Source of the DNA: Aldersonia sp. NBC_00410
GTDB lineage: Bacteria > Actinomycetota > Actinomycetes > Mycobacteriales > Mycobacteriaceae
Reading direction: 5' to 3'
NCBI RefSeq assembly: GCF_026342035.1
Contig: NZ_JAPENM010000010.1
Span: forward strand, 1-64,000
Length of the DNA: 64,000 nt
Shown here piece by piece: positions 7,941 through 17,738 of the stretch. The notes under the pieces were generated by a model, which was not told the origin of the DNA, did not search any database, and saw only the letters and a list, made by a program, of their open reading frames with translations. The stretch's first letter is position 1. Each line of letters opens with the position of its first letter. The position numbers and the translations under genes are program-made.

Positions 7941-8471
7941 GTGCCCGATCTCATCGCTCCGACCGCACGTCTGTATGCGCCCTGGTTCGAAGCGCACAGG
8001 GAGTGGGGTCCCGGCCTCCACGAGGACGGATTCGGACTGCGCGAGTCCGACGACGTCGATTCACCCGTGGGCTTCGCGGCCTGGGTGGGTCGGCTGATCG
8101 CCGAATCGGATTCGGCGGCGGCCGAAGGGGATCGACCGGGATGTACCTATCGCTGGATCGTGGAGGGCGACCAAGTGCTCGGCGGGATCGCGTTGCGGCA
8201 CGGGCTCGATGATTTTGTGCAGTGGGCGGGCCACATCGGTTTTGGCATCCGGCCGTCCGCGCGTGGGCGCGGGCTCGCAACCTGGGCGCTGGCCAGGGTG
8301 CTCGAGGTGGCAGACCAACGCGGTGTGGATCGGGTACTCGTCGTCTGCGCGATCGACAACCTTGCCTCCGCGAGGGTGATCGAGCGCAATGGCGGTGAAT
8401 TCGAGGGGCCCGGGGAAACCCCACTCGGTCCGTCGCGGCGCTACTGGATCACGACGGGCGGGATCCGATGA
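7941..8471 (+). CDS. GNAT-family N-acetyltransferase
   Basis: 176 aa from GTG 7941. The acetyl-CoA binding motif A is clear: HIGFGIRPSARGRGLATWALARVLEVA (Q/R-x-x-G-x-A type loop as RGRGLAT). It is followed by the NLASARVIERNGGE helix typical of RimJ/L-like and small-molecule acetyltransferases. It sits 11 bp after the VOC gene and may be the third gene of the ArsR operon. Its last codons overlap the truncated end of the aldo/keto reductase remnant, so its 3' end may be a junction created by deletion. Confidence 0.82.
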   Translation: MPDLIAPTARLYAPWFEAHREWGPGLHEDGFGLRESDDVDSPVGFAAWVGRLIAESDSAAAEGDRPGCTYRWIVEGDQVLGGIALRHGLDDFVQWAGHIGFGIRPSARGRGLATWALARVLEVADQRGVDRVLVVCAIDNLASARVIERNGGEFEGPGETPLGPSRRYWITTGGIR

Positions 8472-8800
8472 CCGGGACGATGTCGCCTCCCTGGGCTGCG
8501 ACCCAGCCGATCGCGAGCTGCGCGAGCGACGCGTCATGGGTATCGGCGAGGCCGTGCAGTCGGGCTACCAGGGCGTCGTTGTGCTCGCGGTTCGCACCCT
8601 GGAAACGGGGCGAGATGACCGCCAGGCGTGAGTTGCGGTCCGAACTTCACCGAGAGCACGACATCGTCCGCTCCGGTCGCGCTAAGCCCGGGCGATCAAC
8701 TGTTCGTTGTGCCACGCGCCGTAGAAATCACCCGTATCGAGCAAGGTGCCACCGGCGTCGAGGGCCACCGACAGGTTCGAACGTTCATTCAGTCGCCCTT
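8464..8800 (-). pseudogene. Aldo/keto reductase remnant
   Basis: Three pieces of one enzyme are readable leftward. The first is LDAGGTLLDTGDFYGAWHNEQLIARA near 8690-8780, with the catalytic-site D and Y of the AKR family. The second is DDVVLSVKFGPQLT near 8640-8675. The third, in a different frame, is AVISPRFQGANREHNDALVARLHGLADTHDASLAQLAIGWVAAQGGDIVPVIGS down to about 8466. The central ~130 residues of the barrel and the C-terminus are missing. The gene was probably present intact next to the GNAT gene in an ancestor. Confidence 0.75.
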
Positions 8801-8919
8801 TCATCTCGTTGGACACAAAGAGCGAACGTGCCGGCAGCGATACGACAGACTGAGTGTCACCACTCGTTACCGTGTGTGGCAGTGCCCAGACCAAGCGGAC
8901 CCGACCAGAGGAGGAACCG

Positions 8920-9273
8920 GTGAGCGAGCACGACGTGCGGATGATCGTCCTCTCGACCGACAATCTCGAGGAGTCGATCCAGTTCTACAGCGAGACACTG
9001 GGAATGCCGCTGAAGTTCCGCGATGGCGCCCATTTTGCCGCCTTCGACGGCGGCTCCATCACACTTGCGCTCGCGACTGCGGTGGACCATCCGATTCACG
9101 GACAGGTGGTTGTCGGTATCAAGACCGCCGATGTCGACGCCGCGGCGAAGGCCGTCGAAGCCAGTGGTGGCGGCATCGTTACGGGCCCGTACGACGACGC
9201 GCACGAACGCCGTGCGGTTGTCTACGACAACAAGGGCAACGGCCTGGTCTTCTACAGCCCACTTCCGCGGTAG
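8920..9273 (+). CDS. VOC-superfamily protein
   Basis: 117 aa from GTG 8920, chosen because GAGGAGG is 6-12 nt upstream; an earlier in-frame ATG at 8854 lacks one. N-terminal module VRMIVLSTDNLEESIQFYSETLGMPLKF and C-terminal VVVGIKTADVDAAAKAVEASGGG, ending RAVVYDNKGNGLVFYSPLPR. Function is not deducible beyond the metal-binding VOC fold. It is the third VOC gene within 3 kb. Confidence 0.85.
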   Translation: MSEHDVRMIVLSTDNLEESIQFYSETLGMPLKFRDGAHFAAFDGGSITLALATAVDHPIHGQVVVGIKTADVDAAAKAVEASGGGIVTGPYDDAHERRAVVYDNKGNGLVFYSPLPR

Positions 9274-9340
9274 ATCGTTGCGCCAGAAGAAATAGTGGCG
9301 CCGCAGTTGTCTCGAGCGCCGAATATTCGCCACTGTGCCC

Positions 9341-10405
9341 ATGGGTAGGGCTCGTACACTCGCTCAGACGTACCGACGATTCGGCGAGGCCGATGCCGCC
9401 GGAACATCGCCCCTGTACGAGCGTGTCGCTGTCGCATTGAGCGAGTCGGATGCCGCGCTGCGCGCGATCGAGGCTGCGCCGGCGCGCGTGCGGCAGCCGG
9501 CACTGATTCTCGCTGCGCTGCACAACCTAGCCCTTGCCGGACACGCTCCGGCGCTTGCCGCGGCCTACACCGTTGCCGATGTCGACGCCGCCGCCTTGGC
9601 TGCAATCGATACGCTGTTGCACAGTACCGACTCGGTTTTCGCAATCGCCATGCGCAGGCGGATTCGGACCGACGAGATGAGGCGCTGCGCCGTGCTGTAT
9701 CCGGCCATCGCCGAGGCGGCGCACCGGGTGGGCGCGAGTTCGGTCGGGCTGATCGACATGGGATGTTCGGCCGGGTTCAACCTCGCTGTCGACCGGGTCC
9801 GCATCGCCTATGGCAATGGACAATCGTTGGGCGACTTATCATCTCCGGTCCAGCTGTCGTCGTCGATCGTGGGGGAGAGGCCCATACCGACACGGGCGAT
9901 CCCCGAGGTCGTCGCCCGGGTGGGTGTCGATCGCGATCCGATCGACGTTACCGACCCGGATGACGCCCGATGGTTGCGTGCCTGCCTATTCCCGGATCAG
10001 GTGCAGCGCGCTACCAGGCTCGACGCAGAGATGGCACTTGTGGCATCGGACCCGCCGGTGCTGCTGGACGGTGATGCCATCGAGGTGCTGCCCAAGGCTC
10101 TCGCCCGGGTGCCTGCGCACGCCCTGCCCGTGGTCATCACGACGTGGGCGCTGTCGAAGTTCTCGCTGGAGAGCCGCCTGCGCTTCCTGCACCGCCTCGA
10201 CGAAGCAGCGACCGACCGGCCTGTGGCGTGGGTGTCGGCCGAAGGTGTCGGAGTCGCACCATCGATACCCACACTTGGCGATCGGCGCGCCTCGGGCCAC
10301 ACCATCATCGGCGTGGCGATTTTCGAGCACGCGGCGCTGGGCGCCGAGGCCGTTGGCCGCTGCTGGTCGCGGGGCAGCATGCTGGCGTGGCTGGGAGAAG
10401 TCTGA
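9341..10405 (+). CDS. DUF2332 family protein
   Basis: 354 aa from ATG 9341 (GTG 9335 also possible). It matches the actinobacterial DUF2332 pattern: AQTYRRFGEADAAGTSPLYERVA at the start, HNLALAG in the first third, a Rossmann-like VGLIDMGCSAGFNLAVDR segment, and PVVITTWALSKF with VAWVSAEG near the end. The glycine-rich DMGCSAGFNL resembles a SAM-binding motif I, so a methyltransferase-like activity is plausible, but no function has been assigned to the family that I know of. Confidence 0.75.
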   Translation: MGRARTLAQTYRRFGEADAAGTSPLYERVAVALSESDAALRAIEAAPARVRQPALILAALHNLALAGHAPALAAAYTVADVDAAALAAIDTLLHSTDSVFAIAMRRRIRTDEMRRCAVLYPAIAEAAHRVGASSVGLIDMGCSAGFNLAVDRVRIAYGNGQSLGDLSSPVQLSSSIVGERPIPTRAIPEVVARVGVDRDPIDVTDPDDARWLRACLFPDQVQRATRLDAEMALVASDPPVLLDGDAIEVLPKALARVPAHALPVVITTWALSKFSLESRLRFLHRLDEAATDRPVAWVSAEGVGVAPSIPTLGDRRASGHTIIGVAIFEHAALGAEAVGRCWSRGSMLAWLGEV

Positions 10406-10477
10406 ACAGTGTTTCGCGCCAACGAGTTCGACAGCGACCGGTCCCTTTTCGGGTGCCGGTGAGAGGATGCACAACCC

Positions 10478-11383
10478 ATGAAGGCAGCCCAATTCAGCCG
10501 TTTCGGTGGTCCTGAGGTCCTCGAGATCGTGGACCTTCCCGATCCACACCCGGGAACGGGGGAGATCCGCATCCGGGTGCGTGCCGCGGGCATCAACGCA
10601 AGCGACTGGAAGAAGCGCCGGGGTCTGATGGATCGGGAGCTGCCGCAGACCATGGGGTACGAAGCGGCGGGCATCGTTGACGAACTCGGTCCGGGCGTGA
10701 CGGAGGTAGCCATCGGCGACCGAGTGTTCGGGTTCGCCAACGACGGCGCCGCACAAGCGGAACGGGCCGTGCTGTCCTACTACGTGCCCATTCCGCCATC
10801 GCTCGACTTCGTCGATGCTGCCGCCCTACCGGCCACTGTCGAGACCGCCGCTCGCGCACTCAACCAGCTTGGCGTGGCCAGCGGGAGCACGGTGCTCATC
10901 AACGGGGCATCCGGCAGCGTCGGCAGCGCCGCCGTACAGCTCGCGGCGGCCCGCGGTGCACGGGTGATCGGCACCGGCAGTTCAGCCACACATGGATTCC
11001 TGCGCTCGATCGGCGCCGAGGCCGTCGCCTACGGCGACGGCATGGTGGACCGGATTCGTGTGCTCGCACCGGACGGCGTCGACCGTGCCCTCGACGTAGC
11101 CGGTAGCGGTGTCCTACCGGATCTGATCGAGCTTGCCCGAGGCCCCCAGCACGTCATCACGATCGCCGACTTCGCCGGCGCGCAGCGATACGGCGTTCGG
11201 TTCAGCAGCGGCGAAGACGGTCGCGCGTTCGACGCGCTGGTCGAGGTCGGCGTTCTGATCGAATCCGGGCAGTTCGCGATTCGAATCGGGCAGACGTTCG
11301 GACTGAGCGAGGTCGCCGAAGCGCACCGCGTCGGCGAGGCGGGCCGCGTGCGCGGCAAGCTCGTGCTGGTCGTCGGCCAGTGA
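10478..11383 (+). CDS. MDR-superfamily NADP-dependent oxidoreductase (quinone reductase-like)
   Basis: 301 aa. The N-terminal GroES-like domain (MKAAQFSRFGGPEVLEI, then GYEAAGIVDELGPGV) is followed by a Rossmann domain with VLINGASGSVGSAAVQLAAARGARVIGTGS. It lacks the zinc-ligand cysteines of alcohol dehydrogenases, as quinone/enone reductases do. It probably reduces enones or quinones with NADPH. There are 72 bp to the preceding gene, so it could be transcribed separately. Confidence 0.88.
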   Translation: MKAAQFSRFGGPEVLEIVDLPDPHPGTGEIRIRVRAAGINASDWKKRRGLMDRELPQTMGYEAAGIVDELGPGVTEVAIGDRVFGFANDGAAQAERAVLSYYVPIPPSLDFVDAAALPATVETAARALNQLGVASGSTVLINGASGSVGSAAVQLAAARGARVIGTGSSATHGFLRSIGAEAVAYGDGMVDRIRVLAPDGVDRALDVAGSGVLPDLIELARGPQHVITIADFAGAQRYGVRFSSGEDGRAFDALVEVGVLIESGQFAIRIGQTFGLSEVAEAHRVGEAGRVRGKLVLVVGQ

Positions 11384-11526
11384 CTGTGGCTGCGGCGCAG
11401 GAAGAGTGGGCACGGCTTCGTGCACTCCTTTCGGCAAATCATCGTGAGCCCTACTGTGTGATCGAGGGCACATCGTTTGGGTGCTCGACGGCCCCGCGGC
11501 CGAGTCCGACGACGAGGGAGATGCGC

Positions 11527-13134
<1,608 letters not shown>

Positions 13135-13152
13135 GTCTGTCGGACAAGAAGG

Positions 13153-13842
13153 GTGGCGGAGACGGTGGCGACCGGGATGACGGTGTCCGAGGTGATGGCC
13201 GAGTTGGCCGCACTCGACGACTCGAGGGTGCGGGCGGTGAACGCGAAGCACGGCGACGATCACGGTGTGAATCTGAGCAAGCTGCGCGCGTTCGCGAGCC
13301 GGTTGAAGACGCAGCACGAGCTGGCTTGCGAGCTATGGGAGACGGGGGAGTCGGCGCCGAGACTCTTGGCACTCCTGATCTGCCGACCGAAGGCGTTCGA
13401 TCGTGACACGTTGGACGCCATGGTGCGGGAGACGCGGACACCGAAAGTGCACGACTGGTTCGTGAACTACGTGGTGAAGAAGAATCCGCACTCCGAGGAG
13501 TTACGCCGGGCGTGGCAGGACGATCCGGATGCAATGGTCGCGAGTGCGGGCTGGGCATTGACCGCCGAACGCGTGACCAATAACCCGGACGGACTCGACC
13601 TCTCGGCACTGCTCGATGTCATCGAAGCCGAGATGAAAGGCGCTCCCGACCGGCTGCAGTGGTCGATGAACGAATGCCTTGCGCAGATCGGAATTGAAAA
13701 CGCCGACCATCGCGCTCGCGCGATCGACATAGGAGAGCGTTTGGCGGTGCTCGAGGACTACCCGACGTCGCCGGGGTGCACTTCACCGTTCGCGCCAGTC
13801 TGGATTGCCGAAATGGTTCGCCGACAGAACGGTGCGAATTAG
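13153..13842 (+). CDS. DNA alkylation repair protein (AlkD/HEAT-like)
   Basis: 229 aa from GTG 13153 after an AAGAAGG ribosome site. It is all-helical with short repeats; hallmarks are RLLALLICRPKAFDRDTLDAMVRE, HDWFVNYVVKKNPHSEELRRAW and VASAGWALTAERV. This is the usual pattern of the short DNA alkylation repair (HEAT-like) family, whose AlkD members remove N3/N7-alkylpurines. It follows the FadD-like gene by 18 bp and is probably co-transcribed by position only. Confidence 0.78.
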   Translation: MAETVATGMTVSEVMAELAALDDSRVRAVNAKHGDDHGVNLSKLRAFASRLKTQHELACELWETGESAPRLLALLICRPKAFDRDTLDAMVRETRTPKVHDWFVNYVVKKNPHSEELRRAWQDDPDAMVASAGWALTAERVTNNPDGLDLSALLDVIEAEMKGAPDRLQWSMNECLAQIGIENADHRARAIDIGERLAVLEDYPTSPGCTSPFAPVWIAEMVRRQNGAN

Positions 13843-13907
13843 CCGCGACGGATCGCTACCGCCGCGGTGCGCAGGGCCTTACCGCGCTGGGTGGCCAGTG
13901 AGACACA

Positions 13908-13933
13908 CAAGTGTCCAATGGTCTGGACACTTG
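13908..13933. promoter_or_regulatory. 26-bp perfect inverted repeat, operator candidate
   Basis: CAAGTGTCCA (13908-13917) and TGGACACTTG (13924-13933) are exact complements across a 6-bp spacer. It ends 26 bp before the GTG of a helix-turn-helix protein gene. Size and placement fit a homodimeric regulator binding and probably shutting off that gene. Confidence 0.6.
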
Positions 13934-13959
13934 GCCGGTGCGCGTGCCACACTCGTCCG

Positions 13960-14772
13960 GTGACCAGCGAGCACTCCTATCGGGTCGGTGTTGCCGCCGC
14001 TGCGGTGGATGCCGCTCGCACGCGGAGTTCCGTCGCTGATCTGGCTCAACGTCAGGTACTCGCTGGGGCAATCGCGCTGATGCGGGCCGAGGGCCTGAGT
14101 GACCGGAAGATCGCCACCGAGCTGGGCATCTCCAAATCGTCGATTCGTGCCATGTCCGCTGAGCCAACCGTCGATCCGGCCGATCGGAGCGACGTCGCAC
14201 GGCTGGCACATCAGGTGTGGGTCGACGTGGCCGACCTCGCGGGTGAGCGATTCGTCGTCGAGGGCGATGACATCCCGAGTTTCGAGCGAATGGCCGCGCA
14301 CGGCATCGAACCCGCATTCCCCGCCTCGCTGGGACACGCGGACACGACCTCCCGCGAATACGTTCAGATGACCACGGGGGAGCGGATCCTCGTGTTCTCC
14401 CAGTCGCGATGGAGCGGCTTTCCCGATCAATCGGTCGAGTCCGGTTGGGACCATCGGGGAAGCTACCTCGTCCACCGTTGCCCCGGCCTCGAGCCGGGGG
14501 TGTGCGCCGAATCCCATACCGTCATTCGGCCCGCAGACCTCGGCCTCGACGATGGTGTCGAGATCTATGGATCCGGGTGGATAGATCGCAAACCAACCGC
14601 ACACCAGGTCTGGAAACTCCTCACTGCGGCCATCGAAGAGTGCTTCGAGGTGTTCGATCCTTCCTATCCCGAACTCGAACTCCGCAGGCGCCCGGGCACG
14701 ACGCTGCGTTACCCGATCCGCGCCGGCAGGCGTGACGCCGCCACTGAGGTCGGCCGGACTCCCCAGAGCTAG
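13960..14772 (+). CDS. Helix-turn-helix protein with an unrecognised C-terminal domain
   Basis: 270 aa from GTG 13960. Residues about 25-60 contain QVLAGAIALMRAEGLSDRKIATELGISKSSIRAMSA, a helix-turn-helix of the resolvase/LuxR-like kind. The remaining 200 residues (ESGWDHRGSYLVHRCPG, GVEIYGSGWIDRKPTAHQVWKLLTAAIEECFEVF) match nothing I recognise. They are rich in Trp and acidic residues and could be a ligand or enzymatic module. A perfect 26-bp palindrome just upstream suggests autoregulation. It is a single gene between unrelated neighbours. Confidence 0.65.
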   Translation: MTSEHSYRVGVAAAAVDAARTRSSVADLAQRQVLAGAIALMRAEGLSDRKIATELGISKSSIRAMSAEPTVDPADRSDVARLAHQVWVDVADLAGERFVVEGDDIPSFERMAAHGIEPAFPASLGHADTTSREYVQMTTGERILVFSQSRWSGFPDQSVESGWDHRGSYLVHRCPGLEPGVCAESHTVIRPADLGLDDGVEIYGSGWIDRKPTAHQVWKLLTAAIEECFEVFDPSYPELELRRRPGTTLRYPIRAGRRDAATEVGRTPQS

Positions 14773-14824
14773 GCAGCACTGGAACTCCAGTTGTTGTCAC
14801 CCACACCGAGAGAAGGATTCACCC

Positions 14825-15121
14825 ATGGCAACGCAAGAAGAACTCATCGCCGGCATCGCCGAGATCATCGAGGAAGTCACCGGTATCGAGCCTGCCGAGG
14901 TCACCATCGAGAAGTCGTTCGTCGATGACCTGGATATCGACTCACTGTCGATGGTCGAGATCGCCGTGCAAACCGAAGACAAGTACGGCGTCAAAATCCC
15001 GGACGAAGATCTCGCTTCACTTCGGACTGTCGGCGACGCGGTCACCTATATCCAGAAGCTCGAAGCCGAGAACGCCGACGCGGCCGCAGCGATCCGGGCC
15101 CGCATCGAGGAGCAGGATTGA
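14825..15121 (+). CDS. acpM: Meromycolate-type acyl carrier protein (AcpM-like)
   Basis: 98 aa. It carries growing acyl chains on a phosphopantetheine arm attached to Ser40 in DDLDIDSLSMVEIAVQ. The sequence follows mycobacterial AcpM almost word for word (EEVTGIEPAEVTIEKSFVDDLDIDSL, KYGVKIPDEDLASLRTVGDAVTYIQKLE) and has the extra ~20-residue C-terminal tail of AcpM. AGAAGGA precedes the ATG. AcpM normally lies in a fabD-acpM-kasA operon; here it stands alone, with a 14-bp palindrome (ACTGGA-AC-TCCAGT, 14778-14791) in its leader. It may therefore be a second copy or a relocated one. Confidence 0.9.
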   Translation: MATQEELIAGIAEIIEEVTGIEPAEVTIEKSFVDDLDIDSLSMVEIAVQTEDKYGVKIPDEDLASLRTVGDAVTYIQKLEAENADAAAAIRARIEEQD

Positions 15122-15163
15122 CGCGGTCGGGCGGTCCGCACTGGTCGGCTCTGCTGGCGCCCG

Positions 15164-15652
15164 GTGAATAATCCGCTTCGTGCGATCGCGCGGCAACCGG
15201 CCATCTACAGGTGGACGCTGCGGTTTCCTTGGTTGATCGAGTGGTCGGATCGGCTCCTCCGGATACTGTCGCGCAACCGCCTCGGTGCCATGGATGTGGT
15301 CGGCGTGGCATCACTGCGTGTCACCGTTGCCGGCCGACTGACCGGCATTCCGCGCACCACCACCCTGTCCTGTACCCCGTACAGGGGCGGGTTTCTCGTC
15401 GTCGGCTCGAACTGGGGTCGACCACAGCATCCCGCGTGGTCGGCGAATCTGCTTGCGGTAAGCGAGGTCTCGGTTGACCACAATGGCAGGGCGTCGGCGG
15501 CCACAGTCCGCGCGCTGACCGGCGCGGACCGCGAACATGCCTGGTCGGCAATCCTGCGGGAGTGGCCGAACTACCGCATCGCGCAGGAAATCGCCTATCC
15601 GCGAGTGTTCCGGATCTTCGAACTCACGCCCGTGGCTTCCGTCGCTTCCTGA
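15164..15652 (+). CDS. Deazaflavin (F420)-dependent nitroreductase-family protein (DDN-like)
   Basis: 162 aa from GTG 15164. The pattern RLTGIPRTTTLSCTPYRGGFLVVGSNWGRPQHPAWSANLLA is the core of the DDN family. Its members use reduced F420 to reduce quinones and nitroimidazoles at the membrane. N-terminal basic/aromatic helices (RWTLRFPWLIEWSDRLLRIL) would fit membrane association. The tail overlaps the opposite-strand HxlR gene by 58 bp. Confidence 0.8.
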   Translation: MNNPLRAIARQPAIYRWTLRFPWLIEWSDRLLRILSRNRLGAMDVVGVASLRVTVAGRLTGIPRTTTLSCTPYRGGFLVVGSNWGRPQHPAWSANLLAVSEVSVDHNGRASAATVRALTGADREHAWSAILREWPNYRIAQEIAYPRVFRIFELTPVASVAS

Positions 15653-15984
15653 AAGGCGACGATTGCACCGCCGTGTTCCCTAGCCCAGTCCGTCAGGATC
15701 TCGATTGGCTCGATGAGGGTCCCGCCGAGGTCGGTGAGGCTGTATTCGACCTGCCGTGGCGCGCTGGCATGGCGTTCGACGAGACCGTACTGCTGGAGTT
15801 TTCGCAGCGTCTGGGTGAGGACCTTGCGCGAGATGCCGCCAATGAGGTCGACGAGTTCACCGTGCCGGCGCGGCTGCTGGCCGAGTCCGAAGAGCACGAG
15901 CACTGCCCACTTGTCGGAGATGATCTCGACTGCCAGTCGAGTGGGGCAGTCGGCGAGGAATGCCGGTTCAGCGGCGTTCTGCAT
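15595..15984 (-). CDS. HxlR-family winged-helix regulator
   Basis: 129 aa from ATG 15984. The HxlR core is clear: DCPTRLAVEIISDKWAVLVLFGLG, then HGELVDLIGGISRKVLTQTLRKLQQYGLVERHASAPRQVEYSLTDLG. It keeps the N-terminal Cys (Cys13) that in HxlR/HypR-type proteins can sense electrophiles or oxidants. It is divergent from an MDR quinone-reductase gene (85 bp), the usual HxlR arrangement, so it is probably that gene's regulator. Confidence 0.88.
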   Translation of the reverse strand: MQNAAEPAFLADCPTRLAVEIISDKWAVLVLFGLGQQPRRHGELVDLIGGISRKVLTQTLRKLQQYGLVERHASAPRQVEYSLTDLGGTLIEPIEILTDWAREHGGAIVAFQEATEATGVSSKIRNTRG

Positions 15985-15991
15985 GAAAGCC

Positions 15992-16008
15992 GAAGGTACC
16001 AGAAGGTA
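15992..16008. promoter_or_regulatory. GAAGGTA direct repeats between hxlR and the MDR gene
   Basis: GAAGGTA occurs at 15992-15998 and 16002-16008, exactly one helical turn apart, in the short divergent region. This is a candidate HxlR site. No clear promoter consensus was identified around it. Confidence 0.35.
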
Positions 16009-16069
16009 ACCGAGGGCTCCGTAGCGTCTTCTCCAGGCACAAACTAGCGCCAGAAGCGAAGGAGTCACC

Positions 16070-17050
16070 ATGCCACGTGTTGTTGTCTTCGACGAGTTCG
16101 GTGGACCCGATGTCATGCGCATCGTCGAGGAGCCGGCCGTGGAGCCCGCAGCCGACGAAGTAAGCGTCAGGATCGAAGCATTCGCGGTCAACCCGCTCGA
16201 CCTGATGATGCGGTCCGGCAACTCGCCCGCGACCGTCCCGCTGCCCCACGCTCGCCTGGGCATCGAGGGCACCGGTGTCATCGACGCGCTGGGGTCCGAG
16301 GTCGCTGGACTGGCAATCGGCGATCCGGTCATCCTCACGGCCATCCCGGACTCGCATGTCAGAGGTAGCTACGCCGAGTACACCACGATCCCCGCGAGCC
16401 GAGTCATCGCCCGGCCGACCGGGCTCGGGATCCGGGAGGCGGCGGGGATCTGGGTCGCGTATTCCACCGCCTATGGCGCGCTTATCGAGAAGGTGGGGAT
16501 GCGGCCCGGTGACAACGTCCTCATCACTGCCGGGTCCGGCGGGGTAGGCCGGGCGGCAATCCAGATCGCCAATCAGATTGGCGCCGTTCCCATCGCGGTC
16601 ACGCGGCACACCGCGAAGAAGGTCGACCTGCTCGCCGCCGGCGCCGCCGCGGTCGTCGCCATCGATCAGGAGAATGTCGTCGAAGCCGTTCGCCACCACA
16701 CCGGCGGGATCGGCGCCGACATTGTTCTGGACCTCGTTATGGGACCCGGCCAACAGGATCTCCTCGAGGCCATCCGTCTCGACGGAATCCTGGTCGCCGC
16801 AGGCTTTCTGGACTCTCGGCCCACACCCGCCCCGACAAGCTCGCGCACGATCTTCGGCTACCGGAGCTTCGAGCACACCCTCGACCCCGCGGTGGTGAGG
16901 CGTATGGCGGCCTTCCTGAACGCCGGTGTCCGCCTCGGTGCACTGCGGCCCGCCCTCGACCGGGAGTTCGCCCTCGACGACATCGTGGAGGCGCACCGCC
17001 ACCTCGAGAAGGGGCTGCACGCCGGGAGGAAGATCGTCGTCACGGTATAG
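16070..17050 (+). CDS. MDR-superfamily quinone/enone oxidoreductase
   Basis: 326 aa; GAAGGAG lies 6 nt before the ATG. The N-terminal GroES-like fold (MPRVVVFDEFGGPDVMRI, GIEGTGVIDALGSEV) and NAD(P) motif VLITAGSGGVGRAAIQIANQ are plain; zinc-ligand cysteines are absent. Such zeta-crystallin-type enzymes reduce quinones and other electrophiles. It is divergent from an HxlR gene, which suggests induction by electrophile or oxidant stress. Confidence 0.88.
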   Translation: MPRVVVFDEFGGPDVMRIVEEPAVEPAADEVSVRIEAFAVNPLDLMMRSGNSPATVPLPHARLGIEGTGVIDALGSEVAGLAIGDPVILTAIPDSHVRGSYAEYTTIPASRVIARPTGLGIREAAGIWVAYSTAYGALIEKVGMRPGDNVLITAGSGGVGRAAIQIANQIGAVPIAVTRHTAKKVDLLAAGAAAVVAIDQENVVEAVRHHTGGIGADIVLDLVMGPGQQDLLEAIRLDGILVAAGFLDSRPTPAPTSSRTIFGYRSFEHTLDPAVVRRMAAFLNAGVRLGALRPALDREFALDDIVEAHRHLEKGLHAGRKIVVTV

Positions 17051-17112
17051 GGAGGCAACATACGGCGATAGGTGTGCCCCGAATCCGGATGCGTCCGTGG
17101 CGATGTCGCTTC

Positions 17113-17709
17113 TCAGCCCGTGCTCGGCTGGGTAATCAAGTGCAGGGTGGGTCGGTAGACGAGCTCCTGGATGTGGCCGTCGAGCGTCCGGCTCTCGATC
17201 AGCTCGAGATCGAAGTCGGCCGCGCCGCGAAAGATCGGGGCCAAACCGGTCCGACCGGTGATCACAGGGAACAGCGTCACCTGGACGCGATCGACCAGCC
17301 CGGCGGCCATCAACGCCCGGTTCATCGACAGGCTGCCATGCGAGCGCAATGGCACCTCGGACTCCTCCTTGAGCCTGGCGACGACGTCGACGGCATCGCC
17401 ACTCACGACGGTGGCATCCGGCCAGTCGAGGGGTGCTTCCAGTGTGGTCGACACCACCGTTGCGGGCAGGTTGCGCAACCGGGTGACCCACGGGTCATGC
17501 ACGGTCTCCTCGGTGTTCGCAGCCAGCAATTGCGCGAACACCCGATAGGTGTTGGCCCCGAGGACCATTCGCTGCTCCTCGTCGTACAAGGCGAGACGGC
17601 GGTCGAGCAACTCGGGGCCCTGCTTGCCCCAGTAGCCGGTCCAGTCGCCACCGGCAGCGCCGAAGCCGTCGAGGCTGGAGAAGACGTCGAAGGTATAGGT
17701 CGCGGTCAT
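17113..17709 (-). CDS. RibD C-terminal/dihydrofolate reductase-like protein
   Basis: 198 aa; start ATG 17709 after GGAGAG. It has the RibD-C/DHFR-like fold: TFDVFSSLDGFGA, MVLGANTYRVFAQLL, SHGSLSMNRALMAAGLVDRVQVTLFPVITGRTG. The family uses NADPH or F420 on unknown substrates and is often found in stress regulons. It follows a DUF6069 membrane gene by 29 bp and is in the operon started by the ECF-type promoter at 18216-18245. Confidence 0.85.
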   Translation of the reverse strand: MTATYTFDVFSSLDGFGAAGGDWTGYWGKQGPELLDRRLALYDEEQRMVLGANTYRVFAQLLAANTEETVHDPWVTRLRNLPATVVSTTLEAPLDWPDATVVSGDAVDVVARLKEESEVPLRSHGSLSMNRALMAAGLVDRVQVTLFPVITGRTGLAPIFRGAADFDLELIESRTLDGHIQELVYRPTLHLITQPSTG

Positions 17710-17738
17710 GGTGCTCTCCTCGAGTTCGGTTGCTGGGT

